A DNA stretch of 26,117 nucleotides, from positions 1-26,117 of the forward strand of contig JANOET010000336.1 of assembly GCA_031413415.1 (NCBI GenBank), written 5' to 3'. A program made the translations under genes and the position numbers. Source of the stretch: UBA668 sp031413415. GTDB taxonomy: Bacteria > Actinomycetota > Acidimicrobiia > Acidimicrobiales > Ilumatobacteraceae. Below the pieces are notes generated by a model. That model was given only the letters and a program-made list of their open reading frames with translations. It was not told the DNA's origin and ran no database searches. Shown here in pieces: positions 1-6,907 of the stretch; within the stretch, counting starts at the first letter, position 1, and every line of letters begins with the position of its first letter.

Positions 1-1
1 G

Positions 2-415
2 TTCCGCATCCTCACCAACACCTTCATCAACTCGTACCGGTCGAAGCAACGTCGGGTGCAGGAGACCGAGCTCAACGACGTGGAGGATCTATACCTCTAC
101 CGCCGCATCAGCAACATCGACCAAGCGAGCCGCAGCGCCGAGGACACGCTCTTCGACCTGTTCACCGACGAGGAGGTGAAGACAGCCCTCGAGGGCCTCC
201 CCGAGAGCTTCCGCATGCCAGTGCTCCTCGCCGATGTGGAGGAGTTCTCGTACAAGGAGATCGCCGAGATGTTGGACATTCCCATCGGCACCGTGATGTC
301 CCGGCTGCACCGGGGACGAAAAGCGATGCAGAAGGCGTTGGCGGACTATGCAACGGAACGTGGCTTGCTCGTGCGCACGCCCGTCCTCGATCCGGAAGAG
401 CACGCCGATGGCTGA
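2..415 (+). CDS. ECF RNA polymerase sigma factor, SigR/SigH-like, 5' end missing
   Basis: This is the C-terminal part of a group-4 (ECF) sigma factor; the reading frame is open from base 2, so the gene begins upstream. The first visible residues (RILTNTFINSYRSKQRR) are the end of region 2 and match the SigR/SigH family of actinobacteria. Region 4 follows, with ALEGLPESFRMPVLLADVE and the helix-turn-helix YKEIAEMLDIPIGTVMSRLHRGR that binds the -35 element. In this family the sigma factor directs the thiol-oxidative (disulfide) stress regulon and is held inactive by a zinc anti-sigma factor. The next gene, overlapping by 8 nt, encodes exactly such a partner, which strengthens the call. The promoter and about the first third of the protein lie outside the window. 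Paralogues are possible, but the pairing makes SigR/SigH the best match. Confidence 0.93.
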   Translation, partial: FRILTNTFINSYRSKQRRVQETELNDVEDLYLYRRISNIDQASRSAEDTLFDLFTDEEVKTALEGLPESFRMPVLLADVEEFSYKEIAEMLDIPIGTVMSRLHRGRKAMQKALADYATERGLLVRTPVLDPEEHADG

Positions 416-659
416 TTGCAAAGAGACCCTGCGCGAACTCGAGACGTTCCTCGACGGCGAGCTCAGCGACGACGCCCAGGCAGGAATCCACGACCACCTG
501 CACGGGTGCATGGACTGTCTGCAGGCGTTCGATTTCCATGCCGAGCTGCGCTCGGTCGTGCGCGAGAAGTGTTCGAACGACGAGATGCCGGCCGGGCTAC
601 TGGCCCGCATCGAAGCGTGCTTCGGCGAAGATCTCGACGGCGACGGCCAGATCGGCTGA
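408..659 (+). CDS. zinc-binding anti-sigma factor, RsrA/RshA-like
   Basis: An 83-aa cytoplasmic protein of the zinc-containing anti-sigma (ZAS) family. The ATG at 408 overlaps the end of the sigma gene by 8 nt (ATGGCTGA), so translation is probably coupled and the two proteins made in similar amounts. The family motif H-x3-C-x2-C is seen as H30, C34 and C37, with C4 near the N-terminus as the probable fourth ligand. In RsrA, oxidation forms a disulfide between zinc-ligand cysteines, releases zinc and frees the sigma factor; that mechanism is known for the family and inferred here. Length and cysteine layout are normal for RsrA/RshA. The short acidic tail after residue 70 has no recognised motif. 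Confidence 0.92.
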   Translation: MADCKETLRELETFLDGELSDDAQAGIHDHLHGCMDCLQAFDFHAELRSVVREKCSNDEMPAGLLARIEACFGEDLDGDGQIG

Positions 660-724
660 CGGGGGAAACCCCAGGACCGCCACCCGATTGGACGCGGATT
701 GGGCACAGCCCCTCCTCATCTCGC

Positions 725-730
725 TACGCT
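725..730 (+). promoter_or_regulatory. -10 element TACGCT of a putative leaderless promoter
   Basis: TACGCT matches the actinobacterial TAnnnT -10 pattern and ends 6 nt before the ATG at 737. No Shine-Dalgarno sequence lies between, so the transcript would begin at or next to the start codon. It also shows that the small gene at 737 can be transcribed independently of the sigma operon. Confidence 0.55.
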
Positions 731-736
731 GGCGCG

Positions 737-880
737 ATGCTCGCAATCATCTTCCACTGGTGGCTGGGCCTCATCCTGGCGGTCGTCAGTGGCCTGGCCA
801 TCGTCGCCGTCATCGGTGGCTACATCAAGAAGGTCATTGCACCGCAGTACCCCAGCGGTCGCGCCCGCCGCGACGACTGA
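737..880 (+). CDS. 47-aa single-pass membrane protein of unknown function
   Basis: A short reading frame of 47 codons. Residues 3-30 form one continuous hydrophobic segment (IIFHWWLGLILAVVSGLAIV and onward), followed by a basic tail with KK at 31-32 and RARR near the C-terminus. This fits a single transmembrane helix with a positively charged cytoplasmic end. The start is chosen because a TAnnnT hexamer ends 6 nt before the ATG, the same arrangement seen before many genes in this window. It sits 77 bp after the anti-sigma gene and 10 bp before the zincin gene. I do not recognise the family and assign no function. Its own promoter and conserved-looking membrane layout argue against a chance reading frame. 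Confidence 0.6.
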   Translation: MLAIIFHWWLGLILAVVSGLAIVAVIGGYIKKVIAPQYPSGRARRDD

Positions 881-890
881 CGTCCTGCGC

Positions 891-1961
891 ATGACCTCGG
901 CGCCGAGCCCGATCGACTGGGACCGCGCCGAAAAGGTTGCGTTCGCGGTTGCCGCGCGACGACGAACCACCGCGCCGCCAGCGGCCGAACGTGCCACCAG
1001 CATCGTGCTCGCTCCCGTCGCGGACATCGAGCGAGCCATCGAGTCAGTCACCGGCCTGCGTCCCCCGCACGGCCCGGCGGAGGTGCAGTTCGTCGACCGT
1101 CCCACCTGGATCCGCGCCAATCTCGCCGCGTTCCGCGCGCTCCTCACCCCGCTGCTCGAGCAGTGGGGCGAGAAGACCGCCGCATCGCCAACCGCCGCCA
1201 ACGTGGGCCGACAGGTCGCGGGTGCCGAGCTCGGCGCCCTCCTCGGCTGGATGAGCACACGCGTCCTCGGCCAGTACGACATCCTGGTCGGCCGCCGACT
1301 CGAGGACGACGCGGTGTACCTCGTGGCACCGAACCTGGCCGACATCGAGGTCCGCTACGGCTTCGACCCGGGCGAGTTCCGCACGTGGGTCCTGCTTCAC
1401 GAGCTCACTCACCGCGCCCAGTTCACCGGCGTGCCGTGGATGCGCGAACACTTCACCGGGCTCGTCGAGCGCAGCCTCTCGTTCGCCAACCCCGATCTGG
1501 GCGCGTTCACGGAAGCGTTGAAGAGCGCACTCCGCAACCGGCGTGACGCCGGCGCACAGCTCCGCGACGGCGGTGTGCTCGGGTTGGTCGCCTCGCCCGC
1601 GCAGAAACAGGTGATGGCCCAGGTCGGTGGGCTGATGTCGTTGCTCGAAGGTCACGGCGACGTCACCATGACCCGCGCCGCAGGTTCGATGGTCCCGAAC
1701 GCGGCACGGTTCGAGCGCATCCTGCGCGAACGACGCCGCACCGCCAACCCACTCAGCCGCACGATCATGCGGCTCGCCGGTGTCGAGGCGAAGTTGAACC
1801 AGTACGCCGCAGGCGCACGATTCATCGCGGCCGTCGAAGAGGCCGAGGGCGAGCGAGTCATCGATCGAGCGTGGCTCGGACCCGAGTGGTTGCCGACGTT
1901 GGAGGAGGTCCGTTCGCCGGCATCGTGGCTCGAACGGACGGACCGCCTTGTCCGCGACTGA
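891..1961 (+). CDS. zinc-dependent metalloprotease-like protein, DUF2342 (zincin_2) family
   Basis: A 356-aa protein with a zincin motif HELTH (H170, E171, H174) inside the context LLHELTHRAQF. This context is characteristic of the DUF2342 family, annotated in actinobacteria as a putative hydrolase associated with coenzyme F420 producers. The family carries HExxH but its substrate is unknown, so protease activity is inferred from the motif only. No signal peptide or transmembrane helix is seen, which suggests a cytoplasmic protein. The ATG at 891 is chosen because the protein then begins with the family-like MTSAPSPIDWDRAEKVA; earlier in-frame codons fall inside the small gene before it. The gene overlaps tilS by 14 nt. 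A DUF2342 gene next to tilS is also found in mycobacteria (from memory, Rv3626c beside mesJ). Confidence 0.85.
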   Translation: MTSAPSPIDWDRAEKVAFAVAARRRTTAPPAAERATSIVLAPVADIERAIESVTGLRPPHGPAEVQFVDRPTWIRANLAAFRALLTPLLEQWGEKTAASPTAANVGRQVAGAELGALLGWMSTRVLGQYDILVGRRLEDDAVYLVAPNLADIEVRYGFDPGEFRTWVLLHELTHRAQFTGVPWMREHFTGLVERSLSFANPDLGAFTEALKSALRNRRDAGAQLRDGGVLGLVASPAQKQVMAQVGGLMSLLEGHGDVTMTRAAGSMVPNAARFERILRERRRTANPLSRTIMRLAGVEAKLNQYAAGARFIAAVEEAEGERVIDRAWLGPEWLPTLEEVRSPASWLERTDRLVRD

Positions 1962-2853
1962 CGCGCTGCTCGACGACCTGCTGAGCCGGTGCACCTTTCC
2001 GCCGCAGGGCAGCGACGTGACGTGTGCCGTCTCGGGCGGCCCCGACTCGGTCGCGCTACTCGTGCTCGCCGTGCGCGCCGGCTGTCGGGCGGTCGCTGTC
2101 CACGTCGATCACGGCCTGCGTCCCGGCTCGGCCGACGAAGCGGTGGTGGTGGAACGCCTGGCGACCACCCTCGGCGTACCGTTCCAAGCGGTCTCGGTGC
2201 ACGTCGGCGTCGGCCCCAACCTGGAGGCCCGCGCCCGGGTCGCCCGGTACGCCGCGCTCCCTCACGACGTGCTCACCGGACACACCGCCGACGATCAGGC
2301 CGAGACGATGTTGGTGAACCTCCTGCGCGGCGCTGGCACCAGCGGGTTGGCCGGGATGCGTCCCGGTCCGCGGCGACCGATCCTGGCACTGCGCCGGGCC
2401 GACACCGAGGTGCTCTGCGCGTCGCTCGGGCTCGAACTGGTGCGCGACCCGTCGAACGTCGACCCTCGTCACCTGCGCAACCGTGTGCGCCACGAGCTCC
2501 GACCGATGCTCGACGAGCTCGCTCGACGCGACCTGGTCCCCGTGCTCACCCGCCAGGCCGACCTGGTCCGCGACGAGTCCGACCTGCTCGATCATCTCGC
2601 CACCGCCCTCGACCCGTCCGACGCGAAGGCGCTGGCCGCCGCGCCCGTGGCGCTGGCGCGACGAGCCGTGCGCCGGTGGCTGACCGAGGAACATCCGCCC
2701 GACGCGGCCACGGTGGAACGAGTGCTCGACGTCGCCCGGGGGGCGGCGAGGGCGACCGATGTGGGGTCGGGGCGACGGGTCGAGCGGCATCAGCAGCGCC
2801 TCTCACTGGTGCCCGCCGGTCCCCCTTCGGCAAGTACCGGGCCGAACGAGTAA
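1948..2853 (+). CDS. tilS: tRNA(Ile)-lysidine synthase
   Basis: TilS converts cytidine 34 of tRNA-Ile(CAU) to lysidine using ATP and lysine, so the tRNA reads AUA codons; the enzyme is essential in most bacteria. The 301-aa protein has the N-type ATP pyrophosphatase P-loop SGGPDS at residues 29-34, followed by HVDHGLRPGS at 52-61, GHTADDQAETMLVNLLRGAG at 111-130 and RDPSNVDPRHLRNRVRHELR at 166-185, all family signatures. It lacks the extra C-terminal domains of the E. coli enzyme and resembles the short actinobacterial form. The TTG start at 1948 overlaps the upstream zincin gene by 14 nt; no good ATG or GTG lies before the P-loop at a suitable distance. The overlap suggests co-transcription and coupling. 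Confidence 0.93.
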   Translation: MSATDALLDDLLSRCTFPPQGSDVTCAVSGGPDSVALLVLAVRAGCRAVAVHVDHGLRPGSADEAVVVERLATTLGVPFQAVSVHVGVGPNLEARARVARYAALPHDVLTGHTADDQAETMLVNLLRGAGTSGLAGMRPGPRRPILALRRADTEVLCASLGLELVRDPSNVDPRHLRNRVRHELRPMLDELARRDLVPVLTRQADLVRDESDLLDHLATALDPSDAKALAAAPVALARRAVRRWLTEEHPPDAATVERVLDVARGAARATDVGSGRRVERHQQRLSLVPAGPPSASTGPNE

Positions 2854-2888
2854 CCTGAACGCACATTCACTGCGACCCTGGAGGAGGG
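2851..2888 (+). promoter_or_regulatory. promoter -10 (TAACCT) and strong ribosome binding site before the phosphatase-like gene
   Basis: TAACCT at 2851-2856 overlaps the tilS stop codon and fits a -10 element. Unlike most promoters here it is followed by a leader of about 30 nt and by GGAGGAGGG at 2880-2888, four bases before the ATG at 2893. This is the strongest Shine-Dalgarno sequence I see in the window and fixes the start of the next gene. Confidence 0.55.
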
Positions 2889-2892
2889 CTAC

Positions 2893-3402
2893 ATGCCCCC
2901 GAGGCTGCGCGGGAAGTGGGCGCTCGGTATCACGCCGCGCAACTTCACGTGGTTCATGAAAGACAAGTTGGCGGTCTGCGAACGACCTGGGGGGTACGGC
3001 GACAACCATCGCCGCGTCCGTCGTCAGGAGGAGATCATCTGGCTGCGCGAGAACGGATTCGGCTGCGTCATCAGCATCATTCCCGCGCCCCACAATCTGC
3101 ACAACTACGACGAGCTGGGTCTGCCCTACCTGCACCGCCCGTTCACCGGCGTCGACGACCTCGGTCTGTGGTTGAAGAGCTTCTACACCGAGCTCAGCGG
3201 CCTGCTCGAGCAGAGCACCAAGGTGATGGTGCACAACGAGTCGGTCGACGACCGGGTCATCGGCATCCTGGGCGGCTACATCCGCTGGAGCGGGATGGTC
3301 GACGAGCCGTCGATGGCCATCAACCTGACCGAGCGCATCGCCAAGCGACAGCTCGACCCGTTCGCCCGTGAGGTCATCCTCATGGCGCACGAGTTGCACT
3401 GA
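2893..3402 (+). CDS. dual-specificity-phosphatase-like protein lacking the catalytic cysteine (putative pseudophosphatase)
   Basis: A 169-aa protein with no signal peptide. Its layout follows the dual-specificity/tyrosine phosphatase fold: an early strand (CVISIIPAP), a region like the general-acid loop (PFTGVDDLGLW), a helix, then VMVHNESVDDRVIGILGGYI where the P-loop should be. The phosphatase signature is HC-x5-R. Here it reads H114-N115-x5-R121, so the flanking His and Arg stay at the correct spacing while the nucleophile Cys is Asn. The downstream helix resembles the family's aaYL segment. The likely reading is a catalytically dead phosphatase that binds a phosphorylated or anionic partner. 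This fold assignment comes from motif spacing alone and needs a profile search. A strong ribosome binding site suggests good expression. It ends 9 bp from the convergent LysM/M23 gene. Confidence 0.6.
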   Translation: MPPRLRGKWALGITPRNFTWFMKDKLAVCERPGGYGDNHRRVRRQEEIIWLRENGFGCVISIIPAPHNLHNYDELGLPYLHRPFTGVDDLGLWLKSFYTELSGLLEQSTKVMVHNESVDDRVIGILGGYIRWSGMVDEPSMAINLTERIAKRQLDPFAREVILMAHELH

Positions 3403-3411
3403 GCGCTCGGG

Positions 3412-5151
3412 TCAGCCCACCCAGAACGCTTCGGCCCGGACGGTGACGCCGGCGCTCACCGTGGGGGCGAAGCAGACACCGGCCGAGTTCGTCCGCACCA
3501 CGACGGTGTAGCTCTGCGCAGCCGCGGCGGGGAACGCCACGATCCAGGGCATGCCGCCGCACGCCCCGACACCGAAGCTGCCAGCGCGAGCGGGCGCCTT
3601 CAGCGTGATGGTCAGTTGCACGGCCTGGGCGCGGCTGGGCTGTCGCATCGTCGACGGCGAGATGCTTCGTGTGACCCCTGCGGGAACGACGCCGGCGTCG
3701 ACGGTGACCGGTGTGGCCAGGCCTTGGCGGACGGTGCCGGACGCAGCGATCTGGCCGACTACTGCGACGCGAACGTCGACCGCGACCGTCGACGTGACAC
3801 AGAACATGCCCTTGGCGACGGGCACCGAGGCCACCGTTGCCCCCACGCGCTCGGGTGAGAAGGACAACGTCGGTGTGCCGGACGGCTTGGCGCCGCAGGA
3901 GTGCAGTGTGAGGGCGCCGGTCGACGTGATGTTGCGGGCGACAACGCGCAACATCACGCCGGATGTGCCGCTGCTGACGCCGGCGAGACCGTTCACCGTC
4001 ACCGAGGCCGGCACCCCAGCAGCGAGGCGGCGGCCCTCGAGGACGGTGTTCAGCGCCATCACCGGGGTGATCCACTGCCATTTCGTCGCCGCGACGGGTG
4101 CCGGGGCGACCGTCGTCACGGTCGGCTTCACCGTCGTCACAGTCGGCTTCACCGTCGTCACAGTCGGCTTCACCGTCGTCACGGTCGGCTTCACCGTCGT
4201 CACGGTCGGCTTCACCGTCGTCACGGTCGGCTTCACCGTCGTCACGGTCGGCTTCACCGTCGTCACAGTCGGCTTCACCGTCGTCACGGTCGGGGTGGGC
4301 TGGGCGGCCAGCGACGTCACCTTGCAGCCATCGATCACCTTCACCGCCGGCGTCGGATTGACGGGAGCACCGCCCCCGGGGTGGACCTCGAAGTGCAGGT
4401 GCGGTGCGCCGGCATTGCCGGTCATGCCGACGTAGCCGATGATCTGACCGGCCTTCACCGTCGAGCCGACCTTGAGCCCGTCACCGAACCGGCTGAAGTG
4501 GGCATAGAAGAAATAGGTGCCGTCGGCCCGGGTGAGTCGCCAGCCGTTACCCGAGAGCGAGCCGGGAGTGTCGATGTATTGCTTGGTGAGGATGCCGTCA
4601 TCGACTGCATACACGGCCCTGCCGGTCTTGGCGAGGATGTCGACGCCCTGGTGCTTGCGACCTCCCGACCGCGGGGCGCCCCAGGTGTCGATGAAGAAGC
4701 ACGCGCCCTGCACGGGGAACTGCCGGAGGGTGACCGTGCCCGTGAACGGCTTGACGGTCGTGGTGGTCGCTGCCGTGGTGGTGACCGGCTTCGCCGTCGT
4801 CGTCGGTGCCGTGGTCGACGCCGCCGTGGTCGCCGCCCCGGCAGGAAGGCACAGCACGTCACGAGGGTGGATGATCGTCGTGGCCGACGCGCTGTTGGCC
4901 CCGAGCAGTGCCGACACGTTCACCTTCAGACGGTTCGCGATGCCGTACCAGCTGTCGCCGGACACCACGGTGTACGTGCCACCATCGCACGCGACCGCCT
5001 TGAGCTGAGGCGCTGCGAGCGATGCCCCGGCGTTGCCTTGCAGGGCGACCGGGATGGCGATCAGGGCCGTCACCAGCAGCGCGACGATGCCGAGTCGACG
5101 CCGCGACCCCATCTGGGGGACGACATCGTCACCTCGTCGTTCGTGCTCCAT
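3412..5151 (-). CDS. secreted LysM / M23 family peptidoglycan endopeptidase with PTVTTVK repeats
   Basis: A 579-aa exported cell-wall enzyme. A signal segment (residues 19-37, LGIVALLVTALIAIPVALQG, then AGA) is followed by a LysM domain at about 58-103 (YTVVSGDSWYGIANRL) that binds peptidoglycan, and a Thr/Ala-rich linker. An M23 (LytM) domain at about 140-265 has zinc ligands H167, D171 and H253 in HxxxD and HLHFE. Next come nine PTVTTVK heptads (about 287-350) and a C-terminal region (355-579) with two similar beta-rich modules, each with a paired-cysteine pattern (HSCGAKPSG...FCVTS; GACGG...VCFAP). Such modules recall Acidimicrobiia surface proteins; that is from memory. The start at 5151 has GGGAG close upstream; a second ATG at 5111 is possible. 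M23 enzymes cleave cross-link peptides in the wall. The gene is divergent from the SIMPL gene. Confidence 0.9.
   Translation of the reverse strand: MEHERRGDDVVPQMGSRRRLGIVALLVTALIAIPVALQGNAGASLAAPQLKAVACDGGTYTVVSGDSWYGIANRLKVNVSALLGANSASATTIIHPRDVLCLPAGAATTAASTTAPTTTAKPVTTTAATTTTVKPFTGTVTLRQFPVQGACFFIDTWGAPRSGGRKHQGVDILAKTGRAVYAVDDGILTKQYIDTPGSLSGNGWRLTRADGTYFFYAHFSRFGDGLKVGSTVKAGQIIGYVGMTGNAGAPHLHFEVHPGGGAPVNPTPAVKVIDGCKVTSLAAQPTPTVTTVKPTVTTVKPTVTTVKPTVTTVKPTVTTVKPTVTTVKPTVTTVKPTVTTVKPTVTTVAPAPVAATKWQWITPVMALNTVLEGRRLAAGVPASVTVNGLAGVSSGTSGVMLRVVARNITSTGALTLHSCGAKPSGTPTLSFSPERVGATVASVPVAKGMFCVTSTVAVDVRVAVVGQIAASGTVRQGLATPVTVDAGVVPAGVTRSISPSTMRQPSRAQAVQLTITLKAPARAGSFGVGACGGMPWIVAFPAAAAQSYTVVVRTNSAGVCFAPTVSAGVTVRAEAFWVG
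4109..4293 (-). repeat. nine-copy 21-bp tandem repeat (minisatellite) inside the M23 gene
   Basis: The core ACCGTCGTCAC recurs every 21 bp from 4109 to 4277 on the plus strand, nine times. On the coding strand each unit reads PTVTTVK. Copies are identical except for one silent position (the third base of a Thr codon, C or T). Such identity points to recent slippage or unequal crossing-over rather than old conserved repeats. Confidence 0.95.
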
Positions 5152-5229
5152 GGACTCCCTACCGCTCTCGGCCGCACAGGATTCATCGGCCCGCGACCCG
5201 TTGGTCTTGAGAGACGCGAGAATTCCCTC

Positions 5230-5865
5230 ATGTCCTCCGTCATCGTCCGCGGCACGGCCGCCGCCTCCATCAACCCCGACTTCGCCGAGCTCACGCTCGA
5301 GGTCTCCCAGCGTGCGGCCGATGCGGCCGCGGCACTCGACGGGGCAGCCACCCGGTCGCGGCAACTGGCGGCGACCCTCGACGCCCACGGCATTCCCGCC
5401 GACGACCGAGCCACGGCCGGCGTGAGCGTGCACGAGGAGTACGAGTACCGCGACAACCAGAGCGTGCTCGTCGGCCAGCGTGCCACGACGGCCATCACCG
5501 TCACAGTGCGCACGGCCGACCTGGTGGGCCGTCTCGTACGCGATGCAGTGGGCGACGCCGGTGCGGCGGTTCGCAACCTGGCGTGGCGCGTCGAGCGCGA
5601 CAATCCGGCTCGAGCCGCGTTGCTGGGCGAGGCCGCCCTCGATGCGCGCCGCCGGGCCACCGCGTATGCAGAAGCCCTGGGTCTGCAACTGGGCGGGGTC
5701 GAGTTGATCAGCGAGACGCCCATCGCGCCCGACCCCGTCATGGCCCGCGGGGTGATGACGGCTATGGAGTCCGACGCAATGGCCAAGGGCGGTGAGATGG
5801 CGGTGAGCGAGGGTCTGGTCGAACTCACCGCCGACGTGCACGTCCGGTTCTCGCTGCTGGGCTGA
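5230..5865 (+). CDS. SIMPL domain-containing protein (DUF541)
   Basis: A 211-aa protein that is nearly all SIMPL/DUF541 domain. It starts VIVRGTAAASINPDFAELTL, the typical first strand of the family, then has an alanine-rich helix, the GVSVHEEYEYRDNQ segment, a TAITVTVR strand and a C-terminal block (ALDARRRATAYAEALGLQLG) followed by VELTADVHVRF. These proteins form oligomeric beta-rich assemblies. Some are periplasmic or membrane-linked with roles in stress or signalling, but the activity is not established. No signal peptide is visible, so this copy is probably cytoplasmic. The ATG at 5230 begins the conserved strand directly. It is divergent from the M23 gene across 78 bp in which I see no clear promoter hexamers. 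Confidence 0.85.
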   Translation: MSSVIVRGTAAASINPDFAELTLEVSQRAADAAAALDGAATRSRQLAATLDAHGIPADDRATAGVSVHEEYEYRDNQSVLVGQRATTAITVTVRTADLVGRLVRDAVGDAGAAVRNLAWRVERDNPARAALLGEAALDARRRATAYAEALGLQLGGVELISETPIAPDPVMARGVMTAMESDAMAKGGEMAVSEGLVELTADVHVRFSLLG

Positions 5866-5900
5866 CGGAGCCGCACAACCGGCGCGAACGTCTGCGTAAT

Positions 5901-5928
5901 GGTGCAAGCACCTACCGGTGGGTAACCT
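5901..5928 (+). promoter_or_regulatory. leaderless promoter with overlapping inverted repeats before the SDR operon
   Basis: TAACCT at 5923-5928 ends 7 nt before the GTG at 5936. Just upstream are GGTGC-aa-GCACC (5901-5912) and the near-palindrome ACCTACCGGTGGGT (5910-5923), which touches the -10 element. They lie where a repressor would block RNA polymerase, so they are candidate operators. The operator role is inference. Confidence 0.45.
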
Positions 5929-5935
5929 GGAACGT

Positions 5936-6907
5936 GTGAGGGGTCAGCGTGTGCTGGTGAGTGGAATGGGCGGCGAGCTCGGGTCCCTCGTTGCCGCGCA
6001 ACTCGAGGCCCAACCGTGGGTCGGTGCCCTCGTCGGCATCGACGTGGACCCACCCCGACGCCGTCTGCGCAAGGCCGAGTTCCACCTGCTGCAGCCGTCG
6101 CAGCGCGAGCGCATCGTCGACGTCGTCACGTCGTTCAATCCGCACGTGCTCATCAACCTCAGCGTGTGGGAGCCCGACGCCCGCGCCGGACTCGCCCACG
6201 CGCGCCAGTTCACGGCCGACGCCACCACCGCCATCGTCGGCGCCGCGGCCGAGTGCCCGGCACTCGAGAGCATGGTCGTGCGCAGTGGCATCGAGGTCTA
6301 CGGCCGGGCGCGGGGCACACCGACGCGACCCACCGAGAACGCGCCGCTGCACCCCACCACCGAGTACGGCCACATGCTCGCCAACGTCGAGCGGCAGGCT
6401 CGCGAGGTCGGGCGACGCGTCGGCATCGCCGTCGGCAAACTGCGCCTGGCCCCCGTGTTGGGCAAGCATGTGCCGAGCCCACTGGGTCGACTGTTGCGTC
6501 AGCCCGTCGTGCCGTTCAGCCTGCTGGCCGATGCCCCGTTCGCTGTCGTCGAGGACGGCGATGCTGCCCGCGCGTTCGTCGCCGCAGCAGCGAACCGACT
6601 CGACGAGCCGCTGAACATCGTTGCCCCGCACGCCATCACGGTGGCGCAGGCCATCGTGCGCGGCAAGCGCGTTCCCCTGCCGCTGTTGGGCCCCGAGTGG
6701 ACCGTCGCCCGCCAGTTGAGCCACCTGTTCGGTGCGCCCATCCCCGACCATGTCGTGGAACTCATGCACCGCGGCCGCCTCGCCGACAGCGCCCGCGCGC
6801 TCGAGGTGCTCGGCTTCGCACCGCAGCGTTCCACCCCCGAGGTCGTCGACCAGTTGTTCGCATGGCCCAGCGTGGTCCGCATCGGCAGCATCCGAGAGGT
6901 CGCGTGA
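5936..6907 (+). CDS. NAD-dependent epimerase/dehydratase-like extended SDR with altered active site
   Basis: A 323-aa protein with a Rossmann fold. The nucleotide-binding motif GxxGxxG is G10, G13 and G16 (VSGMGGELGS), followed by a strand ending in an acidic residue (GIDVDPP), as in NAD-binding extended SDRs. The serine region SGIEVYG is present. The usual catalytic YxxxK reads Y144-G-H-M-L148, so the lysine is missing. The protein may be a weak or non-catalytic sugar or lipid epimerase, or may act as a binding protein. The GTG at 5936 is chosen because a TAnnnT hexamer ends 7 nt before it and the Rossmann strand starts at once. Its stop overlaps the acyltransferase ATG. The pairing recalls mycobacterial galE2 (Rv0501) with Rv0502, from memory; substrate unknown. 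Confidence 0.75.
   Translation: MRGQRVLVSGMGGELGSLVAAQLEAQPWVGALVGIDVDPPRRRLRKAEFHLLQPSQRERIVDVVTSFNPHVLINLSVWEPDARAGLAHARQFTADATTAIVGAAAECPALESMVVRSGIEVYGRARGTPTRPTENAPLHPTTEYGHMLANVERQAREVGRRVGIAVGKLRLAPVLGKHVPSPLGRLLRQPVVPFSLLADAPFAVVEDGDAARAFVAAAANRLDEPLNIVAPHAITVAQAIVRGKRVPLPLLGPEWTVARQLSHLFGAPIPDHVVELMHRGRLADSARALEVLGFAPQRSTPEVVDQLFAWPSVVRIGSIREVA

Noticed and set aside
661..672. GGGG-GAAA-CCCC hairpin after the anti-sigma gene as a terminator
   Set aside because: Only four base pairs and no T-run; too weak to call.
4109..4293. Regularly spaced repeats that could be mistaken for a CRISPR array
   Set aside because: Period is 21 bp with no unique spacers, and the units are in-frame codons of the M23 protein.
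3901..5229. Long open plus-strand frame, rich in Arg and His, that runs into the SIMPL gene
   Set aside because: It is antisense to the M23 gene, including the minisatellite, and has no domain of its own. The real SIMPL protein starts at 5230.
5152..5907. Upstream extension of the M23 reading frame on the minus strand
   Set aside because: It is antisense to the SIMPL gene. The signal peptide begins after the ATG at 5151, which has a ribosome binding site.
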